Shown here in pieces: positions 13,272-13,297 of a stretch of 13,297 bases of DNA. A program made the translations under genes and the position numbers. Where the stretch lies: assembly GCA_964518645.1 (NCBI GenBank), contig CAZFGL010000059.1, positions 1 to 13,297 of the forward strand. Direction: 5' to 3'. Origin of the DNA: HGM13006 sp964518645 (lineage in GTDB: Bacteria; Bacillota; Clostridia; Oscillospirales; Oscillospiraceae). The notes beneath the pieces are model-generated. The model was not told the DNA's origin, made no database searches, and was given only the letters and a program-made list of their open reading frames with translations. How positions within the stretch are numbered: position 1 is the stretch's first letter; each line of letters begins with the position of its first letter.

Positions 13272-13297
13272 AATGTCATCTCCTAAAAGTAATAAAG

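Overview
The window looks like a chromosomal segment of a moderately GC-rich anaerobic Firmicute of the class Clostridia, most likely in or near the Oscillospiraceae (inference). The evidence is the combination of a bacterial V-type ATP synthase operon, a leucine T-box leader on a type-2 leuA, a two-subunit iron-sulfur L-serine dehydratase, a protein related to 2-hydroxyacyl-CoA dehydratase components, acetate kinase, strong AGGAGG-like ribosome binding sites and compact rho-independent terminators. I see no phage, insertion sequence, CRISPR, rRNA or tRNA.

Layout, left to right. Bases 1-2687 (minus strand) are the promoter-proximal end of a V-type ATPase operon: a G/H-type stalk subunit, subunit I and the start of subunit K, which runs off the left edge. 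A good sigma-A promoter lies at 2755-2783. Bases 2883-5022 (minus) are a leuA unit: promoter, T-box leader with a CUC (Leu) specifier, intrinsic terminator, leuA and a final terminator. Diverging from it is a small HEAT-repeat gene (5221-5580, plus) with a near-consensus promoter. On the minus strand follow a small helical, ferritin-like protein of unknown role (5660-6088), a lipoprotein solute-binding protein without neighbouring permease genes (6199-7887), and the sdaAB-sdaAA serine dehydratase operon (8080-9617). Back-to-back with sdaAB is a plus-strand 2-hydroxyacyl-CoA-dehydratase-like gene (9750-10967). An AEC-family transporter (11064-12005) follows, with its own promoter and a leader hairpin. 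Acetate kinase (12072-13271, minus) converges on the transporter across a shared bidirectional terminator.

Functionally this is a core energy and amino-acid metabolism neighbourhood. Serine dehydratase makes pyruvate, acetate kinase yields ATP from acetyl phosphate, LeuA draws acetyl-CoA into leucine, and the V-type ATPase interconverts ATP and an ion gradient. Its rotor subunit carries the residues known to coordinate Na+ in Enterococcus hirae. The genes are mostly separate transcription units rather than one system. I found no clear novel multi-gene system. The points most worth a second look are the probable Na+ specificity of the rotor, the near-identical promoter elements in front of the dehydratase-like gene and the AEC transporter, the hairpin between the transporter promoter and its ribosome binding site, the cysteine-rich stand-alone dehydratase-like protein, and the repeats upstream of the ATPase promoter.
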